A DNA stretch of 64,000 nt from JAWSVE01 sp050633885 (GTDB lineage: Bacteria; Pseudomonadota; Gammaproteobacteria; Pseudomonadales; Cellvibrionaceae): positions 62,001 to 126,000 of the forward strand of contig JBOEHK010000001.1 in assembly GCA_050633885.1 (NCBI GenBank). Direction: 5' to 3'. The notes under the pieces were generated by a model, which searched no databases, was not told the origin of the DNA, and was given only the letters and a program-made list of their open reading frames with translations. The position numbers and the translations under genes were made by a program. Shown piece by piece: positions 61,961 through 64,000 of this stretch. The first letter of the stretch is position 1, and every line of letters begins with the position of its first letter.

Positions 61961-63175
61961 ATGAATTTCTTTTCGTTGATGCTACAAAACCCTAACTTGA
62001 CACGTATTCTTCCGTCGACCTTATTGCTAGGTTTTTTCTCTGCCTTGACTTTTTCTTCCTCCTCTCTTGCTGAGTCAGAAGTTGTTGATTATTCCAAAGA
62101 TCAATCATGGTTGTGCCGATCTTCTGCTGGAAGTCTAGGTGCGTGTGATAGAAACATGACAACGACAATCGTATCTGCAAATGGATCTTTAGCAGAAGAA
62201 AAATGGTCTGAAAATCCAAAAGCACCAATTGATTGTTTTTATGTTTACCCGACGGTTTCACTCGATAAAACAGGCAATAGCGACATGCTTGCTGGCCCTG
62301 AAGAATATTCAGTTATCCGTCAACAGTTTGCACGATTTGGCTCTAAATGCAGGACATTTGCTCCTCTATATCGCCAAATCACGTTAACAGCCTTGCGAGC
62401 AGGTTTGGGGGGTGGTGAAGCAGTTGCGATGGATCGAGGGCTGGGTGTCAATGATGTAAAAGCAGCGTGGGATTATTATTTGAAAAATTATAATGATGGC
62501 CGAGGTGTTGTGTTAGTTGGGCATTCACAAGGCTCAGGCGTTCTAACCAGTTTGATTAAAGACGAAATTGAAGGGAAACCGATTCAAGAAAAAATTATTT
62601 CTGCGATGCTAATTGGTACCAACATACAAGTTCCTGATGGGAAGAAAGTGGGTGGAACGTTTAAATATATGCCTTTGTGTACGTCAGGCGATCAAACGCA
62701 ATGTATCGTGACTTATGCTTCTTTCCGTTCAACGGTTAAACCGCCAAAAAATAGTTTGTTTGGCCGCAGTGGAAAAGGAACGCAGAGTGCTTGCACAAAT
62801 CCGGCGCAATTAGCAAATGGTACAAATGAATTGCATGCTTATTTAAATACTCAAGAAGGTGTCAGTACCTCTAGTGTTGCGCCATTAAAGTGGACTAAGA
62901 CTCAGGAAAAACTTGAAACTCCATTTGCCAGTGTTCCGGGTCTGTTAAGTGCAGAATGTGTTTCACATGATGGCTTTTCTTATTTAGAGATGACGGTAAA
63001 TGCTGATCCGTCTGACCCTAGAGCAGATGATATTTCTGGTGATGTTATAGCTAATGGCATCGTGAATGCTGGTTGGGGATTACATTTAGTTGATATGAAT
63101 ATTGCGATGGGTAATTTATTAACGATAACAGAAAAGCAAACGGCTGCTCATTTAAACGCCAGCAATAAGCGTTAA
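61961..63175 (+). CDS. DUF3089-type alpha/beta hydrolase, exported
   Basis: A 404-residue serine hydrolase of the DUF3089 family. A signal peptide is predicted (hydrophobic TLLLGFFSALTFSSSSLA, about 20-37). Family landmarks are DCFYVYPTVS, the segment CRTFAPLYRQIT and the nucleophile elbow LVGHSQGSGVL. AGGAG precedes the ATG. It is followed by a clear terminator. Substrate unknown; esterase or lipase activity is the usual guess for this fold. Confidence 0.88.
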   Translation: MNFFSLMLQNPNLTRILPSTLLLGFFSALTFSSSSLAESEVVDYSKDQSWLCRSSAGSLGACDRNMTTTIVSANGSLAEEKWSENPKAPIDCFYVYPTVSLDKTGNSDMLAGPEEYSVIRQQFARFGSKCRTFAPLYRQITLTALRAGLGGGEAVAMDRGLGVNDVKAAWDYYLKNYNDGRGVVLVGHSQGSGVLTSLIKDEIEGKPIQEKIISAMLIGTNIQVPDGKKVGGTFKYMPLCTSGDQTQCIVTYASFRSTVKPPKNSLFGRSGKGTQSACTNPAQLANGTNELHAYLNTQEGVSTSSVAPLKWTKTQEKLETPFASVPGLLSAECVSHDGFSYLEMTVNADPSDPRADDISGDVIANGIVNAGWGLHLVDMNIAMGNLLTITEKQTAAHLNASNKR

Positions 63176-63218
63176 TAAAAAGACTAAATTATTCAAAAAT
63201 CGTAATCAGCTCTTAATG

Positions 63219-63253
63219 AAAACCTCTTATCTTTTGGGTAAGAGGTTTTTTTA
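63219..63253 (+). terminator. Rho-independent terminator after the DUF3089 gene
   Basis: A perfect 9-bp stem (AACCTCTTA 63221-63229, TAAGAGGTT 63239-63247) is followed by a run of seven T. It lies 45 bases after the stop. Confidence 0.9.
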
Positions 63254-63448
63254 TTTTCTGAGAATACTGTTACACTCCGCGCCTAAAATTTAAATAGGAC
63301 AATTATCTTTGTGAGAAAGAACGCTCATAGAGGCAATTATATGTTGTCAATAATTTTTTATGGTTCTAAAATAACCTTGTCTATATCAATGTTATTCAAT
63401 AATTGCTCATCTAAACGATCTAAATGACGACCGAGAGTATTGTGTACT

Positions 63449-64000
63449 ATGCCATACCAATTTGATCCTGAGTTTGTTAAAGCTTTAGGTTTTTTAAAAG
63501 ATAATCCGATTGACGATGCTGTTGCATCTAGAGTCCGCTATGAGCAAACGATACAAGCGTTGACGCCGGATCTTGATACTTCTGGTCTGACAATCATAGA
63601 TAAAAAAATTCCGGGCTATCAATCAGATTCGGAAGTGCCGATACGAGTATATATTCCGGATAATATTGAAAAACCTGGCCCCGCTCTATTGGATATTCAT
63701 GGTGGTGGTTTCGTTATTGGTAGTATAGAAACCGAACATGCTGTTGCAGTACGTTTTGCAAAATCTCTTGGTGTGATTGTTGTGTCGGTTGATTATCGGC
63801 TTGCACCAGAACATCCTTTCCCTGCAGGTCTGCATGATTGTTATGCGGCTTTAAAATGGATGCATTCTCAGGCTAAAGAGCTTTCTATTGATCGAAATAA
63901 AATTGGAGTTTACGGCGTCAGTGCTGGGGGCGGCTTAGCGGCGGGGTTAACTTTTCTTGCGCGAGATATGGGCGGACCCGATATTTGTTTTCAGTGTTTG
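63449..64000 (+). CDS. Alpha/beta hydrolase of the HSL (hormone-sensitive lipase) family, partial
   Basis: The first 184 codons of an esterase/acetylhydrolase; the rest is outside the window. The oxyanion-hole motif HGGGFVIGS, the family segment VSVDYRLAPEHPFPAG and the nucleophile elbow GVSAGGGLAAG are all present, placing it in the bacterial HSL/family IV esterases. GAGAG lies upstream of the ATG at 63449. It has no signal peptide, so is probably cytoplasmic. Confidence 0.92.
   Translation, partial: MPYQFDPEFVKALGFLKDNPIDDAVASRVRYEQTIQALTPDLDTSGLTIIDKKIPGYQSDSEVPIRVYIPDNIEKPGPALLDIHGGGFVIGSIETEHAVAVRFAKSLGVIVVSVDYRLAPEHPFPAGLHDCYAALKWMHSQAKELSIDRNKIGVYGVSAGGGLAAGLTFLARDMGGPDICFQCL

Noticed and set aside
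1..64000. CRISPR array, complete prophage, complete IS or rRNA operon
   Set aside because: No regularly spaced repeats, phage structural genes, complete transposase or rRNA sequence was seen anywhere in the window.

Overview
The window is chromosomal DNA of a Gammaproteobacterium, AT-rich by eye. The evidence is gene order and family: queA-tgt-secD-secF; ndk-rlmN-pilW-rodZ-ispG-hisS-yfgM-bamB-der; an IscR-controlled SUF operon; and rnfABCDGE beside metG, mrp and dcd. A marine Cellvibrionales- or Oceanospirillales-like organism would fit, but that placement is inference. Most of the window is dense housekeeping sequence. Two stretches look accessory: about 7.4-8.6 kb and about 19.3-27.2 kb.

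Layout. 1-1559: argS (minus, C-terminus outside the window). 1948-7363: a crotonase-family enoyl-CoA isomerase, then an RND efflux adaptor and permease. 7364-8583: an eroded integrative-element scar, with a truncated tyrosine integrase next to an intact tRNA-Leu(CAA) and a partial copy of the tRNA 3' end at the far side. 9009-14738: queA, tgt, secD, secF, with yajC missing from its usual place. 14704-20247 (minus): a periplasmic ABC_sub_bind protein translationally close to a 1518-residue hybrid kinase with REC, HPt, REC, GGDEF and EAL domains. 20706-24584 (plus, divergent): a TonB-dependent receptor followed by two small citrate-synthase-fold proteins, facing a ThDP-dependent acetolactate-synthase-like enzyme (minus). 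26615-29259: two small unknown ORFs and a cytoplasmic PAS-PAS hybrid kinase. 29348-32477: suhB, trmJ and a pair of redoxins.

32643-40790 is an Fe-S assembly operon, iscR-iscS-sufBCDS-sufA-sufT-sufE, with a good type 1 IscR site over its promoter. 41085-50893 is the ndk to der cluster (RNA modification, pilus and cell-shape factors, isoprenoids, histidyl-tRNA, outer-membrane assembly, ribosome GTPase). 51009-57268 (minus) encodes all six subunits of the Rnf/Rsx complex, with metG upstream on the same strand. 59713-61691 carries mrp, dcd and a small zinc-ribbon-like protein. The window ends with a DUF3089 hydrolase and the start of an HSL-type esterase.

The most interesting locus is 19.3-26.4 kb. 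A sensing pair (binding protein plus c-di-GMP-linked hybrid kinase) is divergent from an outer-membrane receptor that is co-directional with two citrate-synthase-like proteins. By my manual alignment both of these have lost all three catalytic-triad residues. Together these could form an uptake, sensing and metabolism unit for an unidentified substrate.
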